Source: an uncultured Bacteroidales bacterium (GTDB taxonomy: Bacteria > Bacteroidota > Bacteroidia > Bacteroidales > UBA932). From it: 64,000 bases of DNA. The notes under the pieces were generated by a model, which worked only from the letters and a program-made list of their open reading frames with translations, was not told the origin of the DNA and made no database searches. Of this stretch, positions 44,649 through 53,891 are shown one piece after another. Numbering within the stretch: position 1 is the first letter of the stretch; every line of letters begins with the position of its first letter. The translations under genes were made by a program, and so were the position numbers. The stretch covers positions 1 to 64,000 of the forward strand of contig CAKUVD010000005.1 of assembly GCA_934695325.1 (NCBI GenBank), in the 5' to 3' direction.

Positions 44649-47600
44649 TCAGGCCTCCACGACCTCATTTTTCTCCACATACCACAGATACGCCTTCACA
44701 TCCGAATACCCCATCGACCTGTAAAGTTCCGCATACCTCCGCACCTGCCTGAGATAGGATTTTTCCTCCGTCCCGAACTTGTAGTCCACTACGACGACCT
44801 TGTCGCCATCCACGATGACACGGTCTGGCCTATGAATCTCCCCGTCAGAACTTATCACCGAAGTTTCCGTAAGGACCATAGACCTGTCGCCAGGGAACCA
44901 TCCGCGCTCCGCCGCCGACTCGATCCTCCCCGCCAGAAGCTCCAGTATCTCATCTTTTTCCTTCAGGTCAATGCTGCCGTCTACGAAGCTTTCCTCAACG
45001 GCCCCGGCAAGGTCCCCGGGGACAATTACCCTGGACATAATGTCGTGAAGGACAATACCCCTCAATCTTCCTGAAGCCTCAAAACCTGTCATTCCGTCCT
45101 CCGAGAAGAAATCCTGCGACGCAGAACTGAACTTCAGGCGCGGCTCTCCGTCCACAGGGTTCAGGACAAATGAGGCATAACCGGAGGATCCGGCATCAGA
45201 CACCGCATCCACACTCTCAGACTTTTTAAAAGGATAAGACTCCCCTTTCGCAAATCCCTTGTCCTCACCAGAATACGGAATGCCGTCCTTTTCAGGATGC
45301 GCCGGAATCGACCCGAACCCGACCCCTGTCCTGTCTCGCAGGACGTAGTCATACAGAATGTCCGACATATTGCCGTACGGAGCATTACCATTAATGAACT
45401 CCTTTGACGGCATAGGAGCTATTATGGTCATTCCTTTCTTCGCCCTGGTAGTGGCGACATAATAGATGTTGATGGCATCCACCATCTGCATCTTCCGCTC
45501 ACATTCATACGAGCCGCGGAAATACGTCTTTTCTGATTTGCCTGACAGTTTCACCCTGTATATGCCGTCCACATCCTCCAGATCGGTACCGGCAACTTCA
45601 GGCCGGCACCACCGGTCATCAAGACTATACAGGCCACACTCGGCAAAAGGGAATATGACATAATTAGGTTCCAGGCCTTTCGCCTTATGGACAGTCATTA
45701 TCTTCACTGCGTCAGCGTCATCAGGCGAACTGATCTTAGGGTCGATGCCTTCCCAGTAGTCAAGGAACTCACCGAGAGCATTGCCGTTCAGTCCCGCCCA
45801 GTCCTGGACTGTATCCATAAACGCCTGTAGATATGGGACTTCCCCATCGAACTCAGTATTCAGGGCGGTCTTCATCTCCCTTATGAAACATTCACAGAGA
45901 TCCACGAGGGAATGCCACTCCTCAGGCACCTTGACGCCGAGAGATGACGCCAGGAACGAGTTCAGCCTGTCCCCGGGATTGTTCGCATACGACATCAGCG
46001 CAGCCAGCCGCCTGACAGCCAATGATGACTTGACGGAAAGAGCCTCATCCGAGATCACAGGGATTCCCTTCTCCAGCAAGGCCTCGGCGACAAGTGATCC
46101 ATCTTTATTGGCCCGCACCAATATACATATATCTGAGTTGCTCGCCCCTGACGCCAGCAGTCTGTCCACCTCCTCCAGCGTCACCTGAAGCTGAGCCTGC
46201 TTGCAGACATCGTCCTTGCCTGCGCAGAAAAAGACATTGACATTGCCGCTCGCCTCATCGGCAGCCCTGACATTCTGGCATACGTCCTTGTCCGCATAGA
46301 TGGAAGAGATTTCTTCCGTCCCCGCCAGCGCAGCAAGCTTTCCTGCAGCAAACTTATAGAAATCATTGTTGAAATTCACCACTTCTCGCGTGCTTCGCCA
46401 ATTGTCCTCAAGATGTATGACCTCGGCGACTTTCTCATCAAACGTGTCCTGGATTTCCTTGTTCAGGAGGTTCCAGTCTGAATTCCGCCAACGGTATATG
46501 CTCTGCTTGACGTCACCGACGATGAGGTTCCTGTTACCTGAGGCGATGCTGTTCTCGAGGAGCGGCCGGAAGTTCTCCCACTGGATACGGGCCGTGTCCT
46601 GGAACTCATCCAAGAGGAAATGGTCGAAACGCACTCCGAGCTTCTCATAGATGAACGGGGCGTCACTGCCGTCGATGATGCCCTTCAATATGGTATTCGA
46701 GTCATCCAGGCAGAGGACATTCTTCTCTTTCATAAGCGCATCGAAAGAGGCGTTAATCTCCGAATATAGCCCGAGAGCGAAAATCTGGTCACGAAGTATC
46801 TCAGCGGTACGGCATTCTATATAACGAACTCCGAACAGCTTCACAAACTTCTGCATATCGCCTTCAAGATGTGTGACCTTAGGAAGAAGCGCCTTCTCGT
46901 TTTTCTTGCCGAACCATTTTGCCTTGTCCGATATCTTGGAGAAGAAACCGTCGTCCTTGTCAGGCAGGTCAGAAAGTTGCTTGGCCACAGCATATTTCGG
47001 CAGCGAAGACAGAATCCTATATGAAGTGTCCGCCAGAGCGACACCTGCCTCATCGAACCCGCGTACTACTACCGAAGCCGCGGAGCGCACGTCCGAGAGG
47101 AATGAATCTATGACACTGTCACATCTGCCCTTCAATGCTATGAGGGCTTCCTTGGAGTACATCCTGGACTCGTCAATGCCGCTTTCCTCGACCACATCCC
47201 TGTGTTCCTCGCTCTTCAGCGCGACAGCCATATCATACAGTCCCGACCCGATGTCATATTTCTTTCCGGCGGCGATTCTGGCCTTCACGCTGTCGGTGAG
47301 CCATTTTACCAGTGCATCGTCCTTTTCGGTAAGTGAATCCAGAATACGGTCCACACTCTCCGTGATGAGAGATTTCCTGTCAAGTTCCACCTGGTACGAT
47401 GCGAACTGGCCAATCTCCCTGGAGAAAGCCTTGAGAGTCCTCTGGAAAAACTTGTCGATGGTACTCACGGAAAAGGCGCTGTAGTCATTCAGGATATTGT
47501 ACAGGATAGTCTGCGCCGCTTTTTTTATGACTCCCTTGCTCTTGCCTGTATCTTCCATCAGCCCGGACAGATATCTGGAGCCATCAATGTCCGAAGCGAG

Positions 47601-47798
47601 GATATCCAGTTCTTTAATGATCCTGCTCTTCATCTCCTCCGTCGCCTTGTTCGTGAAAGTGACGGCAAGTATATGGCGATACGCATAAGGGTCATTGTCC
47701 TCCAACAGCAGCCTTATGTATTCCTTGGTCAATGTGAACGTCTTTCCAGATCCGGCAGACGCCTTGACTATACTGAGTTCTTTTTCAAGCTTTTTCAT
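44649..47798 (-). CDS. addA: AddA-type UvrD-family helicase-nuclease
   Basis: A 1049-residue subunit of the AddAB helicase-nuclease that resects double-strand breaks for RecA loading. The SF1 helicase has Walker A KASAGSGKTFTLT (Lys19), FLLDEFQDTARIQW (motif II), VGDVKQSIYRWRNSD (motif III), LEDNWRSTREVVNF (IV) and TVHKAKGLEPNYVI (V). The C-terminal RecB-like nuclease shows HRPDRVIVDGDK and VVVDYKFGT, the D...DYK catalytic set. It overlaps addB by 4 bases. Length is on the short side for AddA but complete. Confidence 0.93.
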   Translation of the reverse strand: MKKLEKELSIVKASAGSGKTFTLTKEYIRLLLEDNDPYAYRHILAVTFTNKATEEMKSRIIKELDILASDIDGSRYLSGLMEDTGKSKGVIKKAAQTILYNILNDYSAFSVSTIDKFFQRTLKAFSREIGQFASYQVELDRKSLITESVDRILDSLTEKDDALVKWLTDSVKARIAAGKKYDIGSGLYDMAVALKSEEHRDVVEESGIDESRMYSKEALIALKGRCDSVIDSFLSDVRSAASVVVRGFDEAGVALADTSYRILSSLPKYAVAKQLSDLPDKDDGFFSKISDKAKWFGKKNEKALLPKVTHLEGDMQKFVKLFGVRYIECRTAEILRDQIFALGLYSEINASFDALMKEKNVLCLDDSNTILKGIIDGSDAPFIYEKLGVRFDHFLLDEFQDTARIQWENFRPLLENSIASGNRNLIVGDVKQSIYRWRNSDWNLLNKEIQDTFDEKVAEVIHLEDNWRSTREVVNFNNDFYKFAAGKLAALAGTEEISSIYADKDVCQNVRAADEASGNVNVFFCAGKDDVCKQAQLQVTLEEVDRLLASGASNSDICILVRANKDGSLVAEALLEKGIPVISDEALSVKSSLAVRRLAALMSYANNPGDRLNSFLASSLGVKVPEEWHSLVDLCECFIREMKTALNTEFDGEVPYLQAFMDTVQDWAGLNGNALGEFLDYWEGIDPKISSPDDADAVKIMTVHKAKGLEPNYVIFPFAECGLYSLDDRWCRPEVAGTDLEDVDGIYRVKLSGKSEKTYFRGSYECERKMQMVDAINIYYVATTRAKKGMTIIAPMPSKEFINGNAPYGNMSDILYDYVLRDRTGVGFGSIPAHPEKDGIPYSGEDKGFAKGESYPFKKSESVDAVSDAGSSGYASFVLNPVDGEPRLKFSSASQDFFSEDGMTGFEASGRLRGIVLHDIMSRVIVPGDLAGAVEESFVDGSIDLKEKDEILELLAGRIESAAERGWFPGDRSMVLTETSVISSDGEIHRPDRVIVDGDKVVVVDYKFGTEEKSYLRQVRRYAELYRSMGYSDVKAYLWYVEKNEVVEA

Positions 47799-50700
47799 TT
47801 TCCGCAGATTTTTCTGAAATCACAATACTTGCAGGTGTCCTTATCGTCAGTCCTCCTGAATCCGACTGCCGGATTTCCGAGTTCCGCAAGCACGTCCCGC
47901 AGGCGTCCCTCTGCAAGTTCATTGAATCGGCCATTCTTCATCGACTCCAATATGCCGGACTTGGCCATTGTCTGGAGAGGATACACCACATTCTTCATAC
48001 GCTTCCCTCCCAGTTCTTTTTCCAGGAACTTGTCATAAAGAAAAAGCTGCAGAAGGATTCCCGGACGGCTCTTGCTTTTAGTGTCAGGAGAGAACAGCTT
48101 CTCCACACAGGCATTCACAGCCCTCTCTTGCGCTTCTTCATCGACCTTGCCGCTGTCAAGGGCAAAGCTCTTCATTTCCTCATCCTTTATCTTTCCCGTC
48201 TTGTAGTCCACCACACGAACCAAGTCTCCGCCGAAAGAGTCCAGCCTGTCGATATAGCCGGTGAACTTGTAACCGTCAAGCTCCCACATACACTTTTTCT
48301 CCAGGCCTAGGATGGTGAAACTGTCGCCATCGCCCATCAAGGCAATGTCCTTCTCCAATGTCGTCCTGACGTATGCGTTCAGCAGGCTCTCCAGAATGAG
48401 GTTCTTCCCCGCCACCTCGTCGGTCCTGAGCTCACTTTTTATCAACGCCCGGATCTTTTCCTTGACAATGCCGCCGTGTTCATCGAGAAGGCCACGAAGA
48501 TATGACTTGGTGATTTTCTCCAGAGGAACAAGCCTTCCCGACTTAATGGCGGCCGCGACATTGTCCCTGGACATATCGAACTCCGGAGAAAGCGCGTCAC
48601 CGCCGAGATACAGAGCCTGCATCGTATTGTGATAGACATTGCCTATCATACTGTCATCCAGCGATTCGGTCACGTCATCCTCCTTCTTGAGCTGTTTTAT
48701 GCTGCTATAGTAGAATTGCGCAGGGCAGGAGAGATACGGCTTGATGGAAGACACGGAGTATGTCATCGACTTTATCCTCGCAACGTCCTCATCAGTCTTC
48801 GCTATGACATCTTCATTGGCCTCGGCGCCTATGGCGTAGCGCACCACCTTCCGGTCAATGTCCTTATATTTATACTGGTATTCCAGCTGTTTTATATACC
48901 GGCTTTCCTCCCCTGATTTCAGGCCCTCCGTCCTGGAGTCATACAGGAGCCAGACATTCTTGCAGCGCTGGATCATCCTGAAGAAGTAGTATGCCCACAC
49001 GGCATCCTGGTTCTCGTATGTAGGCAATCCGAAGCCTTTCCTGAGTTCGGGAGGTATGAAGGATGAACTGACGCTCCTGCGCGGGAAAATGCCTTCGTTG
49101 CAGGAAAGCACTATCAGGTTCGTGAAGTCCAACGCCCTGGTCTCCAGAGGGCCCATAATCTGAAGTCCTTCACCGTCCTTTTTCCTGCGTCTTCTCCCGC
49201 CTGTCCCCCCGTCCATTACACCGACATTCTCGAACGGAACTGACACTCCGCCCACAAGCTGCTGAAGCAGACGGACATACGTAACAGGCAATATGGCCAG
49301 TGACATTGACTTCAGCCTGTTCACCGCAAGATAGTACTCTTTGGCGAAGCTCACCTCCAGCGCCATTCCAGGCATCGCCGCTATTTTCGCCCCGATCTTG
49401 CCGAGGACGTCCAGCTGGTATTCCGCAAGGCACGTGACCTGCCGGCTGTCCGCCTCCTTGGCGTCTGTCACCACCGGACGGAATATGAGGTCAAGCAGCC
49501 ACGTCCCTGACAAGTCGGACTGCGGCACATAAAGCTTGGCGTCTGATTTGACCATCGCGACTTTCTCCCGTGTCTCGTCATCCATCAGGGCGGCGATGAT
49601 ACCAGACTCCAGGACCTCCCAGACCGGCTTATGATAGAAAGTCCAGCCATCTTTTTTTCTGCGGATATGGAGCTGCAGGGCCGAGATGCCGTTCATAAGA
49701 CCGTATATCTCGCTGCCGGACATAGGATAGCCCATAGTCACATTCACTGATGATATACCGTCCGGAATGGTGTTAAGCACCGGTATGAGCATCGTCTCGT
49801 CAGGAAGAACGACTGCAGTGTCCGCCCCGGGCACGTCCAGACTGCCTATGCAGCTCATATCGCCTCCGGATTCAGCCTCGGCGATGGACTTGAATATCTC
49901 AGGGAGCTGCTTGGCCTGCCCGACTGATGATGATATGCTCACAAGATGAATGCTCGGCCCGGCCGTCATATCGCAGCCTTCGTCTGGCGTAAACGCCTGC
50001 GGGAACATCTCGACATTCCGGCACATAAACTTGGACGCGCAGTTCTTCTCGTCACGCAGCATCGGTGAGGAGTAGTCCCAGCAGAATTCGGCGATTCCGG
50101 CGTCCCGCATCTTGGACAAGACAAGTTTCTCACACTCGTTCAGTGCATTGAGACCTACGAATACGAATTTTTTCTTGCCCGGCATAGATTCACCGAGAAT
50201 ATCGACGGCACTCTCAGTCTCCAGACGGTCAGCAAAAGACCGATATACCATTCCCTCGTATGCCATATTCTTGTCAGACAATGCCTTCCTGAACTTTTCA
50301 TAGAGCGGATACATAAGGTTCCAGATCATCAGGAACCTCTCCTTTACATTTTTCTTGTCACCGTCAAGGTTCACCGTCAGTTCACCGTCCCTGCGGAAAT
50401 GGCCTATGAACTGACGGATAGCCATCTCCTGCGCCTCCGTCAGATATGAATACGTATCCTGTATCTCCTTGAACTCAGCGACGTTCCTATAAAGAGCATC
50501 CGGCTTGGCCAGATATTTATCGGTATCATCGAAGTCCCCGAGGATGACATCGCCCCAGAATATGAAGTCATCCAGAGATTCAGCCTTGGGGTTCAGCGCC
50601 TTATAGCAGTCATATAGTTCCAGCAGCAAGGTGACGCGGCCTGTCACTGACGCTCCGCTGATCCGATAGAAGAAATCATTCATCGTCAGCATCTCCGGTG

Positions 50701-50863
50701 CGACGACGGGATGTGACGCAGGATCCTTTCTTACGGCTTCCGCAAGCCATCTGCGGAAGAACGAAAGAGAACGCCTGTTCGGAAAAATGAAGCACAATGA
50801 TGAGAGGCCCTCTCCTCCGCTCATATAGTAGTGCTCCGCTACTTGTCTCAGGAATGGTATCAT
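47795..50863 (-). CDS. addB: AddB-type nuclease with iron-sulfur cysteines
   Basis: A 1022-residue partner of AddA. The N-terminal half is a helicase-like fold without a Walker A motif (LCFIFPNRRSLSFFRRWL replaces it), as is usual for Bacteroidetes AddB-like proteins. The C-terminal PD-(D/E)XK nuclease contains GYIDRLDSFG and RVVDYKTGKI. Cysteines flanking the nuclease (SCPAQFYY upstream and TCKYCDFRKICGK at the very end) match the AddB Fe-S staple. It is the first gene of the addBA pair. No exact -7 element is found; TAACTTTA near 50882-50889 on this strand is one mismatch away. Confidence 0.9.
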   Translation of the reverse strand: MIPFLRQVAEHYYMSGGEGLSSLCFIFPNRRSLSFFRRWLAEAVRKDPASHPVVAPEMLTMNDFFYRISGASVTGRVTLLLELYDCYKALNPKAESLDDFIFWGDVILGDFDDTDKYLAKPDALYRNVAEFKEIQDTYSYLTEAQEMAIRQFIGHFRRDGELTVNLDGDKKNVKERFLMIWNLMYPLYEKFRKALSDKNMAYEGMVYRSFADRLETESAVDILGESMPGKKKFVFVGLNALNECEKLVLSKMRDAGIAEFCWDYSSPMLRDEKNCASKFMCRNVEMFPQAFTPDEGCDMTAGPSIHLVSISSSVGQAKQLPEIFKSIAEAESGGDMSCIGSLDVPGADTAVVLPDETMLIPVLNTIPDGISSVNVTMGYPMSGSEIYGLMNGISALQLHIRRKKDGWTFYHKPVWEVLESGIIAALMDDETREKVAMVKSDAKLYVPQSDLSGTWLLDLIFRPVVTDAKEADSRQVTCLAEYQLDVLGKIGAKIAAMPGMALEVSFAKEYYLAVNRLKSMSLAILPVTYVRLLQQLVGGVSVPFENVGVMDGGTGGRRRRKKDGEGLQIMGPLETRALDFTNLIVLSCNEGIFPRRSVSSSFIPPELRKGFGLPTYENQDAVWAYYFFRMIQRCKNVWLLYDSRTEGLKSGEESRYIKQLEYQYKYKDIDRKVVRYAIGAEANEDVIAKTDEDVARIKSMTYSVSSIKPYLSCPAQFYYSSIKQLKKEDDVTESLDDSMIGNVYHNTMQALYLGGDALSPEFDMSRDNVAAAIKSGRLVPLEKITKSYLRGLLDEHGGIVKEKIRALIKSELRTDEVAGKNLILESLLNAYVRTTLEKDIALMGDGDSFTILGLEKKCMWELDGYKFTGYIDRLDSFGGDLVRVVDYKTGKIKDEEMKSFALDSGKVDEEAQERAVNACVEKLFSPDTKSKSRPGILLQLFLYDKFLEKELGGKRMKNVVYPLQTMAKSGILESMKNGRFNELAEGRLRDVLAELGNPAVGFRRTDDKDTCKYCDFRKICGK

Positions 50864-51157
50864 ATATCCATTTTTCTATAAAGTTACTTTCTATTTGGGC
50901 CTGATACAATATCCGACACATCTTTTTATTGAACGGCCTGATTTTTGCACATTTAAAGCATTGAACCACAAGCACTTTAAATATTATGCATATTTTTGTC
51001 CACCCAGTTCCCCTCCAGGAAGCACATATCCCGCCAGGCAACTCGTAGGGTATAGCTTCGTCGGATGTTCATAAACATATACCGCACCGGATGGTAAATC
51101 TTTCACGTTTTTTCGCAAAAAAGTGCAGAAAGTGCTTGCAAATATGGGAAAGATTAG
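50864..51157. other. Intergenic stretch between addB and the rubrerythrin promoter
   Basis: About 290 bases without a reading frame I can support. It holds a near-consensus minus-strand -7 (TAACTTTA) for addB. The remaining sequence contains no clear repeat, RNA or terminator that I can see. Confidence 0.4.
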
Positions 51158-51165
51158 TAACTTTG
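51136..51165 (+). promoter_or_regulatory. Rubrerythrin promoter (-33 TTG, -7 TAACTTTG)
   Basis: TTG at 51136-51138 and TAACTTTG at 51158-51165 are separated by 19 bases, an almost ideal Bacteroidetes promoter. Transcription would start at about 51171, directly at the palindromic operator, leaving a leader of about 70 bases. Confidence 0.65.
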
Positions 51166-51171
51166 CTTCAG

Positions 51172-51192
51172 AATTTAGAATTATTCTAAATT
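51172..51192 (+). promoter_or_regulatory. PerR/Fur-like palindromic operator
   Basis: A perfect 10-1-10 inverted repeat, AATTTAGAAT and ATTCTAAATT around a single T at 51182. Its core TTAGAATTATTCTAA differs from the PerR box consensus TTATAATnATTATAA only at one symmetric pair. It covers the predicted transcription start of the rubrerythrin gene, so a bound PerR-type repressor would block it until peroxide inactivates the protein. The regulator gene is not in the window. Confidence 0.6.
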
Positions 51193-51242
51193 AGAACTTT
51201 GATAAGCAAATATAAGACAACAATTTAAAAAAGGAATTCGTT

Positions 51243-51794
51243 ATGAAAAAGAAATTCAGATGTCTCGTTTGCGGCTACGTCTATGAAGGCGAGAACCCTC
51301 CTGCAGAGTGCCCTGTATGCCACGCAAAAGCAGACAAATTCGTAGAAGTGAAAGAAGAAGGCCCTAAGAGCTGGGCGTGCGAGCACGTAATCGGCGTCGC
51401 CAAAGGATGCGACCCTGAGATTCACGAAGGACTTGAGGCTCATTTCACAGGAGAGTGCAGCGAAGTGGGTATGTATCTGGCTATGAGCCGCCAGGCTGAT
51501 CGTGAGGGCTACCCAGAGATAGCAGAGGCGTTCAAGAGATATGCTTTCGAGGAGGCTGAGCACGCAGCCAAGTTCGCTGAGCTTCTCGGTGACGTAGTAT
51601 GGGACACCAAGACCAACCTCGAGAAGAGAATCGAAGCCGAGAGCGGCGCCTGCGAGGGCAAGCTCGCAATCGCGACAAGGGCAAAACAGCTGAACTACGA
51701 TGCCATTCACGATACAGTACACGAGATGGCAAAGGACGAGGCTCGTCACGGAGCTGGCTTCCAGGGTCTCTACAACAGATACTTCAAGAAGTAG
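51243..51794 (+). CDS. Reverse rubrerythrin (N-terminal rubredoxin domain, ferritin-like diiron domain)
   Basis: A 183-residue protein with the rubredoxin-type FeCys4 site first (Cys7, Cys10, Cys23, Cys26) and the four-helix diiron domain after it, the inverse of classical rubrerythrin. Diiron ligands are visible in [28 protein letters not shown] and [12 protein letters not shown] (ExxH motifs). Rubrerythrins reduce hydrogen peroxide in anaerobes using electrons from reduced rubredoxin. It is a single-gene unit, with a strong promoter and palindromic operator upstream and a terminator downstream, which fits a peroxide-inducible defence gene. Confidence 0.93.
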   Translation: MKKKFRCLVCGYVYEGENPPAECPVCHAKADKFVEVKEEGPKSWACEHVIGVAKGCDPEIHEGLEAHFTGECSEVGMYLAMSRQADREGYPEIAEAFKRYAFEEAEHAAKFAELLGDVVWDTKTNLEKRIEAESGACEGKLAIATRAKQLNYDAIHDTVHEMAKDEARHGAGFQGLYNRYFKK

Positions 51795-51818
51795 TCTCTG
51801 ACAGACATATAATAGGCG

Positions 51819-51855
51819 CAGCCGGGGAGCACATAGTTCCCCGGCTGTTATTTTT
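51819..51855 (+). terminator. Intrinsic terminator of the rubrerythrin gene
   Basis: CAGCCGGGGA (51819-51828) pairs with the complementary TTCCCCGGCTG (51837-51847), and the stem is followed by TTATTTTT. It begins 25 bases after the stop codon. Confidence 0.85.
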
Positions 51856-52759
51856 GACTCCTCTTTTCCTCGCACATAGGCGGGACGGAGATATCACCCG
51901 AAACGTCTACTTGGCCTGATTTTAAAGCCATTACGTATATCATTCAAAAAAACAAGTCGGTAAAGATCCGCAGTGGATTTTCGAGGACAGATCCGCGTTG
52001 CGCAACTTTTGTCCGGTGGAAAGTCTCATTACCGGACAATTCATTTTTTCTGCTTGTAAAAAATGCTATGCCTTGGTTATTCAACAGGAACACGATTACT
52101 CTTTCTATGCCAAAAAGAATTGGGAACGATAGACATGTTTGCACCAATTTCTGCTTCCTTGTAAGGAAAGGACTTTATAAACTCATAAATAGTTGATTAG
52201 AAATTCTCTGAACTCGTCAATAAAACTATTATCTTTAATCATTTTGATTAAAGGATTTGGATGTGTTAGTGGAGAAGAACACCTTCCTGGACTGGGACTT
52301 CTTATCAGGTTCATTGAAGTCGGCGATGAACGATCTGTTGAAACGGATCCAGCTGCAGCACTTCTTCCGAAAGTCCATACGGAAGCGCTGCTCGGACAAG
52401 TGACAGAACCTCCCCATCTGGAGGAAGTTGATCGGTAAGGAAAAGTTCCAGGACTTCTATGAAGAAAGATTGAAAAGATTTGCTTAAATTTGTCTGGCTC
52501 TCATGGCGTCCGTAATAAGCTATTTGAGCTGGGTAAGCGGCTTGATTTTCATCTCCGTAACCTGTTTTGTTTGCTATTACCAAGTTACAAAAGAATCAAA
52601 CACTTATCCATTTTTCAAGCAAAATTTTCATTCTATTTAACACTTTTTGACTGTTTTTATAATTTTCTCGGGGAACTGCAGAGTACCATCTGACGGATTG
52701 TTGAATATGTAAGTAATTATACATCAAGGATTAACTAAAAAATAACGTAGTATTGTAAA
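51856..52759. other. Low-density region without a recognisable gene
   Basis: About 900 bases with AT-rich stretches and many stops. One plus-strand frame (about 52258-52485, with one internal stop) reads like the end of a degraded protein (LKSAMNDLLKRIQL, LIGKEKFQDFYEERLKRF), which I cannot assign; a transposase C-terminus is one possibility. A 7-base inverted repeat GTCCGGT/ACCGGAC occurs around 52013-52040 followed by a T-run. I see no intact gene, tRNA or insertion-sequence end. Confidence 0.35.
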
Positions 52760-53245
52760 ATGACACACTGGTTAAAAAAACTTTTCAGCAAGAAGGATGA
52801 CGAGCTGGTCTATCGTCAGTTGGGGATCGAGCGTTTCGTGGAGGCGCAGGAGCGAGATTGGACAACAGCATTGACAGAAATAAAGAATGGGCGGAAGCAG
52901 GCACATTGGATTTGGTATATATTTCCCCAGCTGAGCGGTCTGGGGCATAGCTGCTTCTCGAATCTGTACGGGATACGCGACTTGAACGAGGCCGAGGCAT
53001 ATCTAAACCACGCGGTTCTCGGGCTCAGGCTGCGGGAAATAACCTCCGAACTGCTGAAGCATAGTGATTTGGCGGCAGCGGATATCTTCGGAGAACTGGA
53101 TGCGATGAAGGTCAAGTCCTGTATGACGCTGTTCGATATCGTGTCGCCGGATGATGTCTTCGCACAGGTCCTGGACACTTTCTATGGCGGTAAGAGGTGC
53201 GAATACACGATTAATTGGAGGTTACGTGAGCGCAACAGCGAATGA
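52760..53245 (+). CDS. DUF1810 family protein
   Basis: A 161-residue cytoplasmic protein of the DUF1810 (calpastatin-like) family: ERFVEAQERDWTTALTEIKNG at the start (shown in part here as ERFVEAQERDW), WIWYIFPQLSGLG as the signature, RDLNEAEAYLNHAVLGLRL and a C-terminal MTLFDIVSPDDVFAQVLDTF. Function unknown; the family is scattered among bacteria and fungi, typical of transfer. It is isolated in a scarred region between the rubrerythrin terminator and the TSCPD gene, with no operon partner except perhaps the small membrane ORF 52 bases downstream. Confidence 0.85.
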   Translation: MTHWLKKLFSKKDDELVYRQLGIERFVEAQERDWTTALTEIKNGRKQAHWIWYIFPQLSGLGHSCFSNLYGIRDLNEAEAYLNHAVLGLRLREITSELLKHSDLAAADIFGELDAMKVKSCMTLFDIVSPDDVFAQVLDTFYGGKRCEYTINWRLRERNSE

Positions 53246-53297
53246 AGCAGTGTGGTACGGCATCAGATGCGCCCAGAGCAAAGCTACCTATAGACTT

Positions 53298-53510
53298 ATG
53301 TCCATCAAGTGGATACGCATAACCAGCATTGTCCTGATCATAATATTCGGAGTGTTCGGCATATTGTTTTACCTGCCACGATACCACTGGAAAGGAATGA
53401 TTCTCTTCAATCCTCTGCTCGCCTATACCGTGGTGGTTATCGTCAATGTATTCAGGAGTTTTAGCATAAAGCCCGATTTCGATTGGAAAAAGATTCTAAT
53501 GCTGAAATAA
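53298..53510 (+). CDS. Small two-helix membrane protein
   Basis: A 70-residue frame (MSIKWIRITSIVLIIIFGVF...) with two hydrophobic helices separated by RYHWKG and a basic end. The frame continues upstream of the ATG without a stop into the DUF1810 gene in another phase, so the start is uncertain. No ribosome site or promoter is seen. The regular hydrophobic pattern argues for a real small membrane protein, but the confidence is low. It is not similar to anything I recognise. Confidence 0.4.
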   Translation: MSIKWIRITSIVLIIIFGVFGILFYLPRYHWKGMILFNPLLAYTVVVIVNVFRSFSIKPDFDWKKILMLK

Positions 53511-53873
53511 GAAGCCTATCGCGCTATCCACTTCTCGACGGTGCGAGTCTGGGAGGATATGTTCACGCCGAACCTTGACGAGGTTCTTGCCTTGGGTAAA
53601 CGCAACGTGGACACATCTCTCCACCACAACTGATGCAATAGAATTTGCAATTCCTATTGTGCGCAGAAACAGATGCGATATCAACGATATTGCCTGTATC
53701 GTCAATCGCATAAGAGAGTAAGTGCGACACCGTCAATACGCAAAACTTTACAAGACTTCTCAAAAATAATGCTTTTTTCCAAATCTGCAGATTTATTTGA
53801 TAGTGTCCCCCAAAAGGGTATATTCCAGTAAAAGGAATGAATTATCACTATTCAGAAGCATCGACATATGGCA
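53511..53873. other. Scarred intergenic region with short direct repeats
   Basis: The first 115 bases read in one plus frame as AYRAIHFSTVRVWEDMF and so on up to a stop near 53633, probably the end of a lost gene I cannot identify. After that there are only AT-rich sequence and a 20-base near-identical direct repeat (53846-53865 and 53872-53891), the second copy covering the last codons of the TSCPD gene. No intact gene is visible. Confidence 0.4.
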
Positions 53874-53891
53874 CTATTCAGAAGCGCCGAC
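53846..53891. repeat. Two near-identical 20-base direct repeats at the end of the TSCPD gene
   Basis: CACTATTCAGAAGC followed by ATCGAC at 53846-53865 recurs as CACTATTCAGAAGC followed by GCCGAC at 53872-53891, 18 of 20 identical. Copy two contains the stop codon and last codons of the TSCPD gene on the minus strand, so copy one is a duplicate of that gene end. Confidence 0.7.

Noticed and set aside
51944-52147. Minus-strand 67-codon frame in the scarred region
   Set aside because: No start context, no similarity, and the region is AT-rich with random frames.
53800-53830. Possible insertion-sequence end around GTGTCCCCCAAAAGGG
   Set aside because: No matching inverted repeat or transposase remnant was found near it.
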